Part shown: one piece after another, positions 21,242-32,514 of the stretch
How the letters are laid out: every line of letters begins with the position of its first letter
How positions within the stretch are numbered: the stretch's first letter is position 1
NCBI GenBank assembly: GCA_018340805.1
Contig: JACMZG010001913.1
Coordinates: 26,348,099 to 26,412,098 of the forward strand
Length of the DNA: 64,000 bases
Direction: 5' to 3'
DNA from: Microvelia longipes
Lineage: Eukaryota > Arthropoda > Insecta > Hemiptera > Veliidae
The notes under the pieces: generated by a model
Told to the model about the DNA's origin: nothing
Seen by the model: only the letters and a program-made list of their open reading frames with translations
Databases searched by the model: none
Position numbers and translations under genes: made by a program

Positions 21242-22411
21242 ATGGATCAGCAGCAACTCAACTCACTTATCGGAGCTTTGACGGGATTAGTTGCATCATT
21301 ACAACAGACTCCAGGTAATAACCAAAATACATCAGTTAAAGATCAACTTAAAACACAGTCTATACAGTTTGAGAAATACGATGAATCAGTTGAAAGCTTC
21401 GATAACTATATCTTACGACTAGAAAACTATTTCAAACTTAAAGGTCTTACAAGTAACAACACTGAAACTGACGAAGCTAAAGTTATGGTATTAATCAACT
21501 GTCTAGGAGGGAAATATTTTCAGTTATTAACTAATCTTACATCACCTGATACGCCTGATAGCAAATCTTATAATGAACTCACTACACTTTTAAAAGATTA
21601 TTTAGCTCCTAAAATTAATATTCTTGCATTACAACATAAATTTCTCTCAAGAAAACAGAAACCCGGTGAGCAAATCAATCAATACATTACCGAGCTAAAA
21701 GAACTGATCAAACAGTGTGATTTTAAAGCTAAATGTAAACAAAAAGCATGTTCTGTAGCATTGTTAAATCAATTATTACGAGCCCAATTCATACGAGGGC
21801 TTTACGATACTGATATTCGTCAAGCAATATTACAATGTGCTGATATCGAGTTTGACAAAGCCCAAGAACTTGCTTTAGCTATCGAAAGCTCTAAGATACA
21901 AACTAAAGAAACGTTCATAGATACTCCTAGTTCTAGTAGAGATGTTAATAAGATCTCCCGAACCCAGAGATCGCGTTCCAGATCCAACTCTGCTTATTCA
22001 ACTCAATCTAATCAAAGTAGCCCTCCGGATCACCCAACATTATTAGAAAACTGGGGTTACAAGGCCTATGTTTGCACTGGACGGAATTCGCATCATACTA
22101 CTGATTGTCAGGTCAAAGACAAACTGTATTGCTCAAGCTGCTCGAAACGACGACATGTTCCTAAAGTTTGCATCTCAACTCTCCGACGAAAGCTATCTTA
22201 CGTTAGAAATATAAATCATGATTTGGATTCCGACTCAACAGATGAGGAACACGACGTTAACAATATTATTGATATTAATACTCAAACAATAGAACATAAA
22301 TACGAACCTAAAATGATGATCAACATACAGTTAAATAATAAAAAATTTTCATTCGAATGCGATACAGGAAGCCCTATTACCATCATAGGTAAAACAGATT
22401 TGATAAATTAA
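21242..22411 (+). CDS. gag: gypsy Gag plus N-terminal protease (gag-pro)
   Basis: 389 residues beginning MDQQQLNSLI, 31 bp after the 5' LTR. Residues about 35-215 form a capsid-like helical region (FEKYDESVESFDNYILRLEN, then a retrotransposon-gag-type stretch ending in FIRGLYDTDIRQAIL). A Ser/Arg-rich linker (RTQRSRSRSNS) follows, then two nucleocapsid zinc knuckles. The first reads CTGRNSHHTTDC and appears to lack its first Cys; the second, CSSCSKRRHVPKVC, is of CX2CX4HX4C form. The protein then enters the aspartic protease with FECDTGSPITII (active-site DTGS, near residue 376) and is cut off by a frame break near 22400. Gag packages the RNA; the protease matures the polyprotein. Confidence 0.88.
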   Translation: MDQQQLNSLIGALTGLVASLQQTPGNNQNTSVKDQLKTQSIQFEKYDESVESFDNYILRLENYFKLKGLTSNNTETDEAKVMVLINCLGGKYFQLLTNLTSPDTPDSKSYNELTTLLKDYLAPKINILALQHKFLSRKQKPGEQINQYITELKELIKQCDFKAKCKQKACSVALLNQLLRAQFIRGLYDTDIRQAILQCADIEFDKAQELALAIESSKIQTKETFIDTPSSSRDVNKISRTQRSRSRSNSAYSTQSNQSSPPDHPTLLENWGYKAYVCTGRNSHHTTDCQVKDKLYCSSCSKRRHVPKVCISTLRRKLSYVRNINHDLDSDSTDEEHDVNNIIDINTQTIEHKYEPKMMINIQLNNKKFSFECDTGSPITIIGKTDLIN

Positions 22412-22478
22412 ACTTAAATACACCTTTAGAAAAAACCCCTCTACAACTTAGGTCTTACACAGGACATATTTTAACCCC

Positions 22479-23579
22479 TTGGGTTTATTAAGTACCTATT
22501 CTTATAAAAATAAACACTACACAGGGGATTTATATGTAGTACCGACAGATAGTAGTGCTATTATGGGTCGTAACTGGATACGCGCCTTAGATATCAACAT
22601 ACAAGATATGTCACATTTACAGAAAACGATTAACAACAAAAATACAACAAATAATAATAATGAAACACACTATAATAAAATAAATACACAAAGAAACAAT
22701 GAATCACCATCCCTTGAACAAATTTTAAAAGAATACGAAGATGTTTTCACGCCTAAAGTAGGAACGTTACCAAATTATTCAGGGACGCTACGCCTCAAAC
22801 CAGATGCTAAACCTGTATACATAAAACCTCGCCCTGTGCCATATGCATTAATAGATAAGGTTGAAAAAGAACTTGACAAGCTTGAAGAAGAAGGTATTAT
22901 CGAGAAGACTGATCTAGCTGAATGGGGTACACCCCTCGTCATTGTACCTAAAGGAGATGGAAAATCTGTACGTATATGTGCAGACTACAAAACAACAGTC
23001 AATCCACAGTTACATGACAATCGATACCCGATACCTAAAATCGATGATATTTTTCATAAAATGAGAAATGGTAAGTACTTTTGCACTCTTGATGTTTATA
23101 AAGCATATTTACACCTGCAAATGGACAGAGAAAGCTCACACATTCAAGCCATATCTACACACAGAGGATCATACTTAGCAAAACGACTATTCTTCGGCAT
23201 TAAGACAGCGCCTAACGAATTCCATCGTGTAATGGATCAAGTTTTAAATGGGTTAGAAGGTGTAGCAGCTTATTTTGACGATATTATTCTTCAAGGTACT
23301 ACAAAAGAAGAGTGCATGGCACGGTTAGTCAAAGTGTTGCAGAGACTAAGAGAGTATAATCTACATCTTAATAGAGACAAGTGTAAGTTTTTTGAAACCA
23401 GAATAAAATATTTAGGCCATATAATTTCAGTGCATGGGTTAGAAAAAGATGGAAGCAAAATTAAAGCTGTTGTAGAAGCACCTCAGCCACAAAATGCGGA
23501 ACAGGTTAAACAATTTTTAGGCCTTGTTCTTTACTATTCAAAATTTTTACCGAATGCATCAACCTGGTTACACCGTTAA
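22479..23579 (+). pseudogene. pol: gypsy protease C-terminus and reverse transcriptase
   Basis: Starts mid-protease (IMGRNWIRALDI is the usual C-terminal protease motif, near residue 28), so its ATG is not a native start. The RT domain covers about residues 110-366. The motif around LEEEGIIEKTDLAEWGTPLV leads into RT, then RICADYKTTVN, TLDVYKAYLHLQMD (catalytic D), FGIKTAPNEFHRVMDQVL and YFDDIILQG (catalytic DD, near 265). Further on come HLNRDKCKFF, KYLGHIIS and QFLGLVLYYSKFLPN. It stops at 23579 where the RNase H domain should follow. A short interval with two frame changes separates it from gag-pro. Confidence 0.88.
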
Positions 23580-23977
23580 ATAATCTCCTACAAAGGAACC
23601 AAATTCATCTGGTCTCTAGATTGCGAGAAGGCTTTTCAGAGGGCTAAGGCCGAAATATCCAGCTCTAGAATTCTATTCCTTTTACACCGGAACTCCCTCT
23701 TACACTTGCTACAGACGCTAGTCCCCACGGTATATCAGGGGTATTATCACACCAACTTCCTAATGGAGATGAACGCCCTATCGCGTTTGCTTCCCGATCC
23801 TTAACGAAAGCTGAACGAAACTACAGTCAGTTAGATAGAGAGGCACTCGCTATCTACTGGGCATTTAAGAAGTTCTTTCAATACATATACGGACGAAAAT
23901 TCAAACTAATAGTAGACAACAAGCCACTCTCATTAATTTCAATCCTAGTAAGCAATTACCTACTCTCAGCTGGAAGG
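23580..23977 (+). pseudogene. gypsy RNase H region, frame-broken
   Basis: No single frame is open, but pieces in different frames resemble the Ty3 connection and RNase H domain: an FIWSLDCEKAFQ-type block at the start, a block around AERNYSQLDREALAI-like codons near 23810-23860, and a FKLIVDNKPL-like block near 23905. This implies several small indels in 400 bp. This nuclease would degrade template RNA during replication; this copy cannot make it intact as written. Confidence 0.7.
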
Positions 23978-25465
23978 ATGCTACGTTACGCGCAATTTAT
24001 GTCAGGATTTGACTACACTATAGAACACAGAAGAGCGCAAGACCACCAAAACGCAGATTATTTCTCTAGAAACCCCTTACATATTCATTACAGTACATAC
24101 ATTGATAAAGATGAGGATTACGCCTTCCTCGCACTACAAATTAACCACATATCAAACGACACGATCACATACAAACAAATACAAATCGAAACCAATAGGG
24201 ACACACATTTGTCAGAACTAAGACAACAGTTACTTGATGGAACGAAACGAGACCCTGAACTTACACTACAAGATGGAATTATATTTAGAAGTAACAGAGT
24301 CATAATTCCTCGGACTTTGCAGCCCTATCTACTACGAGAACTCCATTCAACTCACACAGGCATAGTCAAAATGAAAGCTATAGCTAGGAGGCATTTTTAT
24401 TGGAAAGGCATTGACAGCGACATAGAAGATCTCGCAAAAGGTTGCTTAGCATGCTGCAAGGTTCAAAAGAACCCAACAAAAGCGCCCCTACACCAATGGG
24501 ACACGCCTACAAAGAATTGGCAGCGCATCCACATTGATTATGCTGGTCCATTCCAAGGTTACCAATTTTTCTTAATTATTGATGCCAAATCAAAATGGCC
24601 AGAGATTTTCTGTCTCAAACGATCCCCTAATACAGCAACAAGTATACATTATTTGCAGGAAGTATTTAGTAGGCACGGGTTACCTGAAATACTAGTAAGC
24701 GACAATGCCTCTATCTTTAAATCAGACGATTTCCAAACATTTTGTTTGCAACATGGAATCCGACACAAAACTATAGCTCCCGGGCACCCAGCAACTAATG
24801 GTCAAGCCGAGCGCTACGTCCAAACGCTAAAACAAAAGCTGAAGGCAATGACAACTGAAGGTGGAACAGTGCAAGAGAAACTACATCAACTCCTATTCAA
24901 ATATAGAATCACCCCAAACGAAGATGATTTGACACCAGCAGAACGTCTTTATGGTTATAATTTACGCTCTAAATTAGATCTAATACACCCACCAAGTCTT
25001 GAGACTGCTAGGGACAATCAAGCTAACACTCCAGTTTTTAAAAAGGGATTCGTCAAGGGTGATCGAATTCAGTCAAGAAACTATACAGGACCTACTAAGT
25101 GGGAGTTTGGTATAGTAGTAAAAAGATTAGGTAAACTACACTATATTGTCCGCCTAGACAATGGTTATGAAATCAAACGTCACTATAACCAACTTAGAGG
25201 ATGCAAAATAGCAAACCCTCAAAAAGACCAATGTAAGGCAAAGAAAAAGGTGCGGTTTAATCCTGCTGTGATATACCATGAAGTTCAGTCTAAACCTTGT
25301 CTAAACCCTCTCTCTAGTCCTATATCGCCTAGAAATAGAGGACCACAACGACTAAGATTCGGAGGACGAGCAAGGCAAAATAACATGGAAGGAATAAATG
25401 AGCAAACAGGACTTAGGAGATCAAATAGGATAAGGCGACCACCTGACAGGCTTACGTACTGTTAG
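23978..25465 (+). CDS. gypsy RNase H end and integrase
   Basis: 495 residues. The first ~30 (QFMSGFDYTIEHR...QNADYFSRNP) are the end of RNase H. Integrase follows: an HHCC zinc-binding domain at about residues 121-162 (HSTHTG ... CLACCK) and a catalytic core with first Asp in HIDYAGPF (about 187), second Asp in LVSDNASIF (about 241) and Glu in GHPATNGQAERYVQ (about 278). A C-terminal domain includes FVKGDRIQSRNY and YEIKRHYNQLR. Family members usually have SDNG where this has SDNA. The native product would be part of Pol; the first ATG here is only the first after the RNase H breaks. The minus-strand ORF at 24118-24303 is a shadow. Confidence 0.88.
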   Translation: MLRYAQFMSGFDYTIEHRRAQDHQNADYFSRNPLHIHYSTYIDKDEDYAFLALQINHISNDTITYKQIQIETNRDTHLSELRQQLLDGTKRDPELTLQDGIIFRSNRVIIPRTLQPYLLRELHSTHTGIVKMKAIARRHFYWKGIDSDIEDLAKGCLACCKVQKNPTKAPLHQWDTPTKNWQRIHIDYAGPFQGYQFFLIIDAKSKWPEIFCLKRSPNTATSIHYLQEVFSRHGLPEILVSDNASIFKSDDFQTFCLQHGIRHKTIAPGHPATNGQAERYVQTLKQKLKAMTTEGGTVQEKLHQLLFKYRITPNEDDLTPAERLYGYNLRSKLDLIHPPSLETARDNQANTPVFKKGFVKGDRIQSRNYTGPTKWEFGIVVKRLGKLHYIVRLDNGYEIKRHYNQLRGCKIANPQKDQCKAKKKVRFNPAVIYHEVQSKPCLNPLSSPISPRNRGPQRLRFGGRARQNNMEGINEQTGLRRSNRIRRPPDRLTYC

Positions 25466-25477
25466 AATATTTTAAAT

Positions 25478-25491
25478 AAGTGGCGGAGAAC
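25478..25491 (+). other. candidate polypurine tract of gypsy element
   Basis: The AAGTGGCGGAGAA-type purine-rich run ends directly before the 3' LTR, the expected place for second-strand priming. Confidence 0.55.
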
Positions 25492-25655
25492 TGTTATGTT
25501 TAATTATTATTCTTCTTTACTTTGTTGTCATAGCAACGATTTAACACATTTGTTTTGATTTTGTAATGTTGAATTTGTCATTATTGTTTTTATGATTACA
25601 ATATTAATATGTTAAAATACTTCTTTTCTTTACTTTATTATTCTAATACATGATA
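25492..25655 (+). repeat. 3' LTR of gypsy element
   Basis: 164 bp, identical to the 5' LTR except for one missing T. Followed by the target duplication ACTTA at 25656-25660. Confidence 0.93.
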
Positions 25656-25660
25656 ACTTA

Positions 25661-26190
25661 ATAGTATGCACTTGAACCAAATTTCAACTCAAGTGGATTA
25701 TTTTCCGATTTTTTTACAATTTTTTAAAAAACGCACACGAGTAATGACTCGTGTGCGTTCTTATTAAATCCTTATTAAATGTAATAAGAATTGATGAGAT
25801 AGAACTTAGCTCATACGTTAGTTTTATATATAGCTAAATGCGTGCCAAATATCAATCGGATCATTTTTCCGCTTTTTATGATTTTTCGAAAATTTTGAAT
25901 TTTTGTTGAGTCATTATTGTGGGTTACGTCATAAAAAAAACATTTTCCGAATAAAACAACTACAGTGATAGACTGATTTTTGTATTAAGTTTCAACTCTC
26001 TAGCATAAATAAATTAGGAGCTACGATGATAACAGACACACACCCACACATACAGACAGACAACTTTGTGAAAACCACTAAGGAGGCCTTAAAAACACTT
26101 GAGGATAATTCCGGTGACATCCCAGTTTCGGATTTTTTCGCGAATACAATACTTCTCCTACGGTATAGATGAGGAAAAGTGTAAATGTAC
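25661..26190 (-). repeat. dispersed family A, 5' part, right of the gypsy insertion
   Basis: Continuation of the element cut at 21045. On the minus strand the blocks run from the family start (ACTTTTCCTCATCTATACCG, near 26172-26191) through AACTGGGATGTCACCGG, GTCTGTCTGTATGTGTGGGT and AGCTCCTAATTTATTTATGC to ATTTGGTTCAAGTGCAT. A private 13-bp-arm hairpin sits at 25730-25759 (AACGCACACGAGT, AATG, ACTCGTGTGCGTT) in place of the usual ACGTATACAAGTC-like block. Confidence 0.85.
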
Positions 26191-26224
26191 CAAATTTTAA
26201 CTCAAGAACAAATTATTATTCTAA

Positions 26225-26625
26225 ATTAACAATCTTTTAACAACCTCCTTTTTTTATTTTTCGCGCAAACAATACTTTTTTCCTATATATGCACAAAGTA
26301 ATAAGTAAAAAGCTAATAAAAGAAATTGAAAATAAAATAAATCAATAACAAAAATATAATTTTTTTACTTGTATTTAATTAAAAACATAAATAAATAACT
26401 ATTTAGTGTACAAAGATAAAATATGTATTTAAAATATTACACAGGGGAATAAATTTCCATGAAGCGAAATATGCCGGTAGAAGGAGAACAATTTATTTTA
26501 ATTACACTCATTAACCTTCACTTTTACGATATAATTTTATGCCCTTAGGCTGGGTGGAACGGGTTATTACAATTTAATAATTATGATTTCTAAATAAATA
26601 TACCAAATACGTAATTAATTAAGCT
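26225..26625 (-). repeat. dispersed module D, copy 2
   Basis: Inverted relative to copy 1 at 5018-5380 and again directly upstream (in element orientation) of a family A start. On the minus strand it ends with a block, CATATATAGGAAAAAAGTAT, resembling the family A terminal hairpin, so D and A may overlap there. Confidence 0.75.
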
Positions 26626-28480
26626 AGAGGTAAAAATTAAGGCGTAATTAATTTAACCGAATGAAAAATCGCTAAAGGGTGCCTTGGGCCATTTGCCGCT
26701 GTGCGGCATCGACTTTACAAGCCTCATTGAAGCTCGAGGCCTCCCAGCTCAGAGGCCAATCTTGAACACGTATTTTTTTGCACCATTTGTTTTCACATAA
26801 AAGTTAGTTTTGAGTATAGCGAATTCAGAAAGAAAAAAATCCCTAAAAGATGGCTTACCGGGCGACCTTTGGTATTTCGCTAGGCTCGCCGTGGGCCTTT
26901 TGGTTTCACATTTGTTGCCTAATCGTTTTAAGCTTATTTTTAATTAATTAAGCGCAGCAAGTTGTAAGTTTCGCGGAAACATATGTTTCGACGCTTCGTG
27001 GTGCTATCCGACATCTTCAAAAGAGATTTCAGACTCATTCCCGACTTTGAATCCCAACATGCCACCCTTTTCATTGGCGATTTTAAGAAATTCCTCTAAA
27101 ATGATAAATCGAAGGCGATTTAATATTTTTTACTGATAGTTTTCGGAAAATTTTGAGCTCTTACTTAGTGTTGTCAGAGTTTTTTTTTATTGAAAGAGAT
27201 GGAAGTTGAATTTAAAAATAACTTACTAATTGTAAGAAAAACTTCAGATTTAATTAAAGTAGTAAGAACAAACTAAACTTATAGATGGTGTAAGATATAT
27301 TTACAGCCAATATCTGTTTGTAATAGTTTACTAATCGTGGATGAAATTTAATAGGCAACAAGGGTGAATGATTGCAGCTCTCGCATTATCTCCCTCGACT
27401 GAGCCAAGGGACCCAAAAGTTTATCTAAGCTTTAGTTGATTGAGTTTTCTTCTTGAGATTTGAATTCTACTATTCTGCTATCTGAAGTTGCATGAATAAC
27501 TATTAGCACTTACGTCAAAGTGTTGATTAAATATGTAGCCACTGACCTGCAAAACAGAAAAAAAAATATATGAATCATATAATAAACAATGAGTTATTAG
27601 TACTTTTTATAACAAAAGTCTTGCTTCGTCCGTCCTCAGATTATCATGAATTAAATAATGAATTTATTATTTCAGATTTATTTCGAATTTGGGATCTTTA
27701 GGCAGTTAACCGAGGTCAAAATGTTGTCACATTACTTGGCACTTTAATATTTCCTTTTTGTATAATAGGAGACGGCAGTAATAATGGGAGTTTTGGATGA
27801 TTGTAATCATGTCAGTGCAAACGTGTCGAAGGAGTGATGCATCACTTGAACTTATTGTGAATTCTAACAATATTATCAGTAAAAATTATAATTTTTGGTC
27901 AAAAACTTTGACTAGAAAGATTCATTTATATACTGTATAAGAAAACAGAACAATAATGCCTGTTGTAACCAACGCCAATTGTAACCAATGCCTGGTAAGT
28001 ATTAGAGCCCTTAATCTTTCAGATTTTCCTTAGCGCCATATCTAAACTACGGCAAGACAGAGGAATCTTTAAACTAGAAGGCAAGGCAGGAGGATCTTAC
28101 TGGAACCTAACACGGCATAAAGGCCGGATGTACCCCGAGTTTTTTGTGTCAACAGCCGAGACGAAGCACCTACGAAGTGTCTATCGGGGTAAAACAGGTT
28201 TGTTCCTTCGAGAAATCTGAAATTTTCAGCTTCCTACTTTTTATATCAATAATACAAACTGTTAAGTTTGTCACGAGGCACTAAAAAAAATAATAACCAA
28301 ATCCAAGTAAGAGGTCTTCAGCCTCTATATGCGATTAGGGAGCCTACTCCCTTCAGAAAACCTTTTAACCCCCTCCATAACCCCAACCTCATAAGCTCAA
28401 TTGTTCTTTAAAAAATCGCTAAAAATAATAATTAAGAAATAATATTCGTTTGATAAAAGGTGTTCAGCCAAATCTTTGGC
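26626..28480. other. non-coding
   Basis: No supported gene. GC-richer patches occur at 26660-26760 and 26860-26910. At about 27958-28010 a piece (AACCAATGCCTGGTAAG) resembles internal sequence of family B near 32650. Confidence 0.45.
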
Positions 28481-28489
28481 TACAAAGTT

Positions 28490-28870
28490 GTCAAGAAAAA
28501 TATGTGAAGGATGTTTACATTTCTTGTAAAAAATATCGTCTGTTTTCTTCAAAGAAAATGCGCTAAAACAATTTAAAATTGGCAAAAACCGAGCATTAAT
28601 GAGCGCAAATAATGCCGAGCAGTGTCGATTTTCGAATAATGACTATAGTTTTGTATAACCTGTGGAATGCATACGTGTATTTCCTTATAAAATTTAGAAA
28701 AAATAGTAATAAGTACCAATGCTTTTCCTAAGGTTGGTTGTTGCCAATTGCTTTTCCTCAAGTTTTGGCATAGACTGAAAACTTGAGCAAAGAATGGATT
28801 GTTAAGCAATAATGCACGAATTTCAATAAATATTCACCCGACATGTGGACCCCTGCAATATTATATGCAC
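28490..28870 (+). repeat. possible dispersed repeat F, copy 1
   Basis: TTCAAAGAAAATGCGCTAAA at about 28548 and TTCACCCGACATGTGGACCC at about 28834 have counterparts, in the same order and similar spacing, at 62801 and 62999 (CAAAGAAAATGCGGTTAAAC, TTCGCCCGGCATGCGGACCA). Intervening sequence is poorly conserved. The two minus-strand ORFs here are not supported as genes. Confidence 0.35.
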
Positions 28871-30686
28871 ATGTAACATTTAAGCCTACAGAAGAAAGCC
28901 TTGTTCCACGATTGGCAGTTTGTTTCCTTTAAAAATTCGCAAAATATCCTTTAGTGGAAAACTTGAGCTAATTTAGGCGCTCTCCCACCCAAGTACCGAC
29001 CTCACTCCACTCTTTTTTACCTTCGTAATCTCTCGATGACGGGTTATACCTCGCGGCCAAAAAGAAAAGCCTATTGAACAGAAATTTTCTGTATTATATC
29101 TCCTACAAAACAAGGTTTCACAAATTGATTTCATTCCCCTTCATAATTTCATAGCAGGAAATGCGTGATACGCATTAATTATTTTCCTAAAAATTAATTA
29201 TTATTTTGGCGCACACGACGAAAGCGCCACTGTTTGTATTCTCACAGTTACTATTGAAACCAAAATAATGCTTATTAATTACAAGGTATACATCTATGTA
29301 CATATGCAAGAATACTAAACAAAATACCTTGTATAATTATAACCTATAACCTACTGCCTACAGCGCCAAATGTAGGAGTAAGAATTTTCTCAAAGAATTC
29401 ATTTTTAAGAAAAAAGTTTACACATTTTTCACAAAAAAAAACAAACAAAATAATTATATTTGCTCAAAAAATTATAATATTAATTAATTTTAATGTTAAA
29501 AAACAATAAAATTAATTAGGTAATACATAAACAATTAGATATCAAAATATTATATGGATATGGGATTATTAAAATACAATTAAAGAATAACATATATACT
29601 TTTTAAGAAAGACGAGTATCTTTCCACTAATATAAACGGATGAATTAAAAGGTAGAAAACAAACAGAATTGTTATCGTTAACAGTAAAAGTAAATTAAAT
29701 GTTAACTGTTAGTTTATATTGGGTTCCTCGAATTATAAGTTAAGGCTTATTGTGTAAGTAGCGGGTGGTCTGTTTGAACAGGAACTTCTATGAGAACTTA
29801 AAAGGAAAACCAAATAAAAAGAGATGCACGAAGTAAAACGTTAAGAAGGTAACAAATGATTGGACAGGGAAAAGTAAGGGGCAAGGGGACTTTATATTTG
29901 CAAGTAAAGTAGGAAGATTATCAGACAGCTCATTGGCATTGTTCGAATAACCTGTCCTTAATTGGCCTACACAACCTGAGGTGGTACCCGCAGAGGTTAT
30001 CCATATTGAGTCGCAGTGCTTTAAACGGTCAATATTATTAGATTTGTAACGAAGTTGGATTGGTGTCTAAAAAAGAGTTGTTAAGATTAATATTGTCTTA
30101 TAAAAATTTTGTTGGGAAAATGGTTTACATATTGGCATTAGTGTATAATGTCTTTGATCGTTTATCTAGTGCAAACATGGTGAGGAGACAGTCTTCCATC
30201 TGCTAGAAGAATGTTAGTTTGGATTGTCCTCTAGAATAAAAGGAAGTTTTCCTCCTTATGTTGGGGGATATGTTCTCCTGTATAGTAATAGATAGAGCTG
30301 GTATAGCCTAAGGAAAACGGGTTTAGGAAAAACCGAACTACCTGGCCTATTTGCCCCCCACCCCAACTACAACTAATATTTTTCATTAAAAGACTGACTC
30401 AATCATAGGAAAGCTCATCAGTACTACTACATCATCATTACTACTGACAGTTAACTCCGAATGGGAGAGCCTAGCCACCTGACAGGACTGAATAATCATA
30501 AAATTTAATCATTCTTGTACAGTATTCACCAGACACAATCAATGTTTGGAAGCCTACTGATCGCTTAGGGTCTCCTGTAGAATAAAACGTACTGGGCCAA
30601 AATTTCTTTATTTTGTAACGAGTGGAAAAGACCTAGGTTTAGAGGGTTTTAAATTAAACATATGGAACGGAAACATGTTTAGTACG
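28871..30686. other. non-coding
   Basis: 1.8 kb with no ORF, RNA gene or repeat that I can support. Confidence 0.45.
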
Positions 30687-30687
30687 T

Positions 30688-30756
30688 GAGTGTGTTTGTG
30701 TCAAACACTAACACAGACATCTGCTCTTAGTGTGACTGTGTCACAAACACACACTC
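30688..30756. repeat. imperfect hairpin, GT/AC-rich
   Basis: GAGTGTGTTTGTG at 30688-30700 pairs with CACAAACACACACTC at 30742-30756, and inner segments (CACTAACACAGA against TCTTAGTGTGACTGTG) also partly pair. Confidence 0.55.
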
Positions 30757-32510
30757 AAAGACACCTGCCCTTTAACTACAGGTAACATGTTGTCTGGGGT
30801 TTACGACAAGTTTTAAAGACTCTATGATAGCATATCTACAGAGCATCCTTTCTAGCTTTTTATTACTTTAATACGAGAGTCTATCTCACTGTTTTATTAG
30901 GTTCACAGCAAACAATACAACTGCTCATCTAAAACAAGGAAAAGTTATAAAAGTGAACTCGCAAGAAATTTTTATTTATTTTAAGTTTCTCCGTCACTAT
31001 AAGTCGTAAAGCAGAATCTAGAAATGGCGAGATGTCTAAGATACTTTGCTTTGTATCCTCTCAGCTAAGCACCAATGAATCTATCCATCTATTTACTAAC
31101 TTGTCTCAAGTAAGTAGGCTACTTACTAGGATTTGAACAAATGGCTCTTCCCTCCTCTACTGAAAGCCTGACACATGTCGGAAAGAAAAATATTGGTGGA
31201 AAAGAATTATCTCTGTCTATATTACGACACACTGCTAAAATCAGTTAACAGCGTGGGAAAATAATGGGAGCCAATGAGGTTAGTTCTGGATGTTAAACCA
31301 CGCCCTCAATTTCATATCAGGCCAACCTTATTGGTTCCTCAACACTATTTTCCCGCTCTGCCAACTGATTTTAGCCATGTGTCGTACTGTAGCACATTAA
31401 TCACTATAAAAATAACGATCACAATTTTTACGAGGCAAGTTATTTTAGACGCCAAAAAGATCTAATTCTATTGGCTAGATTTAGCTCCAATAATATGTAA
31501 TATTTGTATATTTTAATATATAAGCTACCATTAAAGGTTATAAATTTAGCCTTAAACCAAGTTCAATTAGCAAATGGGATATTTTAAGAGTAACTGGCAC
31601 CTCTTTCGAAAGACAGCACATTTGAAGATTTCCATCCCAGGTATAAAAATCCAGAAGGCCTTGACAGGGAACTCTGACTGTTTGGATAGCAGAATAGCGA
31701 GCTAACCGTTAAACCAGCATCGAAAGCGATAGGTATATAAATACTCAGAATGAACAAGTGACAGAAAGATGCCAGGAATGTACAATCTTGATTCCAGAAC
31801 CAGTACAGACGTAATGACATCGAACCCGTCTGTCCCAATTTAAATACCAATACTCCTATCATATTTTCCAAACAAGAAAAATCCTAAAGAATCATTACTT
31901 TTTGTCAAGAATGGTTTACTATCTTATTTCGTGGTTTATTAAAAAACACTATTATTATCGGGTTGTTTTTTAGCATTATACAATACTTATTAAAGCGTAA
32001 ACATTGCCATAGCGATCCCAGAGATCCATAGTCAGTACGGCCCTTATTGGGTTGTTTTGTCATTTCAATGCCGTGTATTGAATACAGGTATTAAAGCATA
32101 AACCTCTCGAACGGAATCAATTGAAGTAAGGAGCTTCAGGTAAGTGGGTGGTCCTGAGAAGGACCGTTTGAATTAGTTGCGCGACGCTATTAGTTCCGTC
32201 TCTTCAAGCAAACCAGCTTTGTTTGACAGTCCTTTTCTTCTTTTGCTACGGATCTAATTCAATATACTTTTTTATTCAAAGAAAACGAACCTTATGAGAT
32301 GCTACGGTATGGAATTTGTAGTAACGAGATAAATAATTACGCTAGTTGGTTAAGGAATTGAAGCTCTACAAGCCGTCGTCTGTCTAATCTCTAAACGACA
32401 ATGCCAGGCCCAGACCAAGTCTTGAATATCAGACGAGACGGTATGTACCACCGCGGAAACATATGGTAAGTTAATATTGTATTACCACACAGAAAAGTTT
32501 AAACTCTCGC
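30757..32510. other. non-coding with two possible tRNA-like remnants
   Basis: On the minus strand near 31095-31170 a good B-box match, TGTTCAAATCC, follows CAGGCTTTCAGTAGAGG. Near 31640-31722, also on the minus strand, GCTGGTTTAACGGTTAGC looks like a tRNA A-box region followed by CTGCTATCCAAACAGTCAGA and a decayed B box. Both may be SINE heads; neither can be folded convincingly by eye. The ORFs here lack support. Confidence 0.4.
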
Positions 32511-32514
32511 AAAA

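Larger units (their letters stand above)
21041..25660 (+). mobile_element. Ty3/gypsy LTR retrotransposon, Mag-like, recently inserted
   Basis: Two LTRs of 165 and 164 bp differ by a single T and flank gag, protease, RT, RNase H and integrase coding sequence in Ty3 order, with no env. The 5-bp direct repeat ACTTA flanks the element (21041-21045 and 25656-25660). The element splits a family A repeat whose halves lie immediately on each side. The near-identical LTRs argue for a recent insertion, yet the coding region has frame breaks near 22400, 22475 and between 23575 and 23978. The LTRs begin TG but end ATGATA rather than CA, as placed by the target duplication. Confidence 0.93.

Noticed and set aside
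31095..31722. Functional tRNA genes on the minus strand
   Set aside because: A-box or B-box matches occur, but no cloverleaf with a paired acceptor stem can be drawn; at best SINE remnants.
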